Translations under genes and position numbers: made by a program | In this document: piece by piece, positions 63,307 through 64,000 of the stretch | How the letters are laid out: each line of letters starts with the position of its first letter | Numbering within the stretch: the stretch's first letter is position 1 | Notes under the pieces: model-generated | The model's database searches: none | Told to the model about the DNA's origin: nothing | Seen by the model: the letters and a program-made list of their open reading frames with translations, nothing else | DNA from: Paenibacillus kyungheensis | Lineage (GTDB): Bacteria > Bacillota > Bacilli > Paenibacillales > Paenibacillaceae | DNA: 64,000 bases | Assembly (NCBI RefSeq): GCF_028606985.1 | Contig: NZ_CP117416.1 | Location: forward strand, 3,076,001 to 3,140,000 | Direction of reading: 5' to 3'

Positions 63307-64000
63307 CTATTTAGCTTGCTCTGCTGTTGCTCTAGCTTTGGCGTATTCGGTATTCATATAAGTAGACAATTCGTCTGCTCCTGAACTTTTGAACGTTTCG
63401 ATCGCTTTTTGCTTATTGGCTGCAAAGTCTTCATCCGTTTTGGACAGAATCATAGTCGCTGCTGTACGTGCAGCCACTTCTTTGAGCTGTGTTTCTTTTT
63501 TGAGTAGATCATCGGTAAGCACTGGCAACACAATCGTATTTTCTATAATAATCTGTTCTGGTGTCAAATTTTTGAGCGGTGTATTTTCATCGTTCAATTT
63601 GCCTTCTTTGACCAAATTAGCGACCACTTCGCCTGAATAAGAAGCATGATAATATTGACTAAAGTCTTTCTCTAATGCCGTCGCATTGTTCGCTAGTGCT
63701 TCTTCTGTAGCAAATAGATCAAGTGGTGTCTTGGTCTTAGGATCAATTACATTTCCACCTAATCCGATTAAATTAGGATCAAGCGCAATCCCTGTACGTT
63801 CCCAAGCATCGCCTCCTGTGACTTTGAGCTGAGAAACTTCTTTGCTTAATTGCGGTACACCTTTTTCAATCGTCCAATTAGTTCCTTCAATACCGCTATA
63901 CATCGTTCTGGCACCTTCATATGAATATATATAATTTAAAAATTCCATCGCTTTCTCTGGATATTTAGAACTTTTTGAAATAGCATAGCTTTTGTCTGCC
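63307..64000 (-). CDS. Extracellular solute-binding protein, N-terminus beyond window
   Basis: The frame is open to the window edge, so only the C-terminal ~230 residues are present; the Met at 63948 is internal, because the reading frame continues upstream of it (KSSKYPEKAMEFLNYI). The segment YSGIEGTNWTIEKGVPQLSK and the helical C-terminus (ARTAATMILSKTDEDF) match family 1-type (LipO/LplA-like) sugar or peptide-binding lipoproteins of Paenibacillus ABC transporters. The permease genes would lie outside the window. Substrate unknown. Confidence 0.85.
   Translation of the reverse strand, partial: ADKSYAISKSSKYPEKAMEFLNYIYSYEGARTMYSGIEGTNWTIEKGVPQLSKEVSQLKVTGGDAWERTGIALDPNLIGLGGNVIDPKTKTPLDLFATEEALANNATALEKDFSQYYHASYSGEVVANLVKEGKLNDENTPLKNLTPEQIIIENTIVLPVLTDDLLKKETQLKEVAARTAATMILSKTDEDFAANKQKAIETFKSSGADELSTYMNTEYAKARATAEQAK

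Noticed and set aside
1-64000. CRISPR arrays, rRNA, tRNA, insertion sequences, riboswitches
   Set aside because: Scanned by eye for repeats, transposase motifs and conserved RNA cores; none seen. Small or degenerate RNAs could be missed without covariance search.

Overview
The window is a low-GC Firmicutes chromosome segment, most likely from Paenibacillus or a close relative. The reasons are strong purine-rich Shine-Dalgarno sites before nearly every gene, U-tailed hairpin terminators, sigma-D-type promoters upstream of chemoreceptors, and a gene set typical of that group (YxcD, DegV/DUF1836, YvyF, PadR and RDD proteins, GH26 and GH27 glycosidases with cre-like sites). There are no rRNA or tRNA genes, no CRISPR array and no intact transposase. 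Identifications rest on motif recognition by eye; no database search was run.

Layout. 0-6.5 kb: end of an aromatic-acid exporter, M32 carboxypeptidase, HesB-like protein, beta-carbonic anhydrase, a PadR / membrane protein / YxcD operon, and an alpha/beta hydrolase. 6.7-12.3 kb: a four-gene operon (response regulator-PP2C phosphatase, Jag_N-FapA, STAS protein, membrane HD-GYP protein ending in an RsbW-like ATPase) that looks like a complete partner-switching circuit without a sigma factor. 12.4-17 kb: two RDD membrane proteins, a thioredoxin-domain DUF255 protein and an MBL-fold hydrolase. 17-22.6 kb: a scarred region. An MCP-HAD gene pair is present twice in the same orientation with reciprocal decay, and between the copies lie a three-gene mosaic of fragments, an AbiC-like gene broken by a stop codon, a secreted beta-propeller protein and a broken lectin gene.

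22.8-32.9 kb: GNAT, an RNA ligase with an unknown partner, an LRR-like unknown protein, and a two-component system (ComP-like kinase and LuxR-type regulator). Upstream of the kinase is a 45-codon gene for a plantaricin C / mersacidin-like lanthipeptide precursor with a perfect palindrome at its promoter and a hairpin between it and the kinase. Beyond that are an RlaP-like nucleotidyltransferase, adenosine deaminase and a SUKH protein. 33-42.4 kb: an OmpR-type two-component system with a propeller lipoprotein, small lipoproteins, a secreted GH26 mannanase, a retropepsin-like protein with a small partner, and a GNAT gene with an early stop. 42.5-46.8 kb: two very AT-rich membrane proteins, a membrane-anchored Mrr nuclease and a NERD-domain helicase, a plausible defence or DNA-processing cluster.

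47-64 kb: GH27 alpha-galactosidase, two paralogous chemoreceptors with sigma-D promoters, DUF1836/DegV, a DUF4179-type protein, VOC proteins, SulP transporter with ArsR regulator, an SPFH / NAD kinase-like gene pair, an AraC regulator, YvyF, and the C-terminal part of a solute-binding protein.

Functional themes are environmental sensing (two two-component systems, three chemoreceptors, one partner-switching module), galactomannan use (GH26 plus GH27, both with cre-like sites), and accessory regions of conflict-type or decaying genes. Four genes are interrupted by single in-frame TAA/TAG codons.
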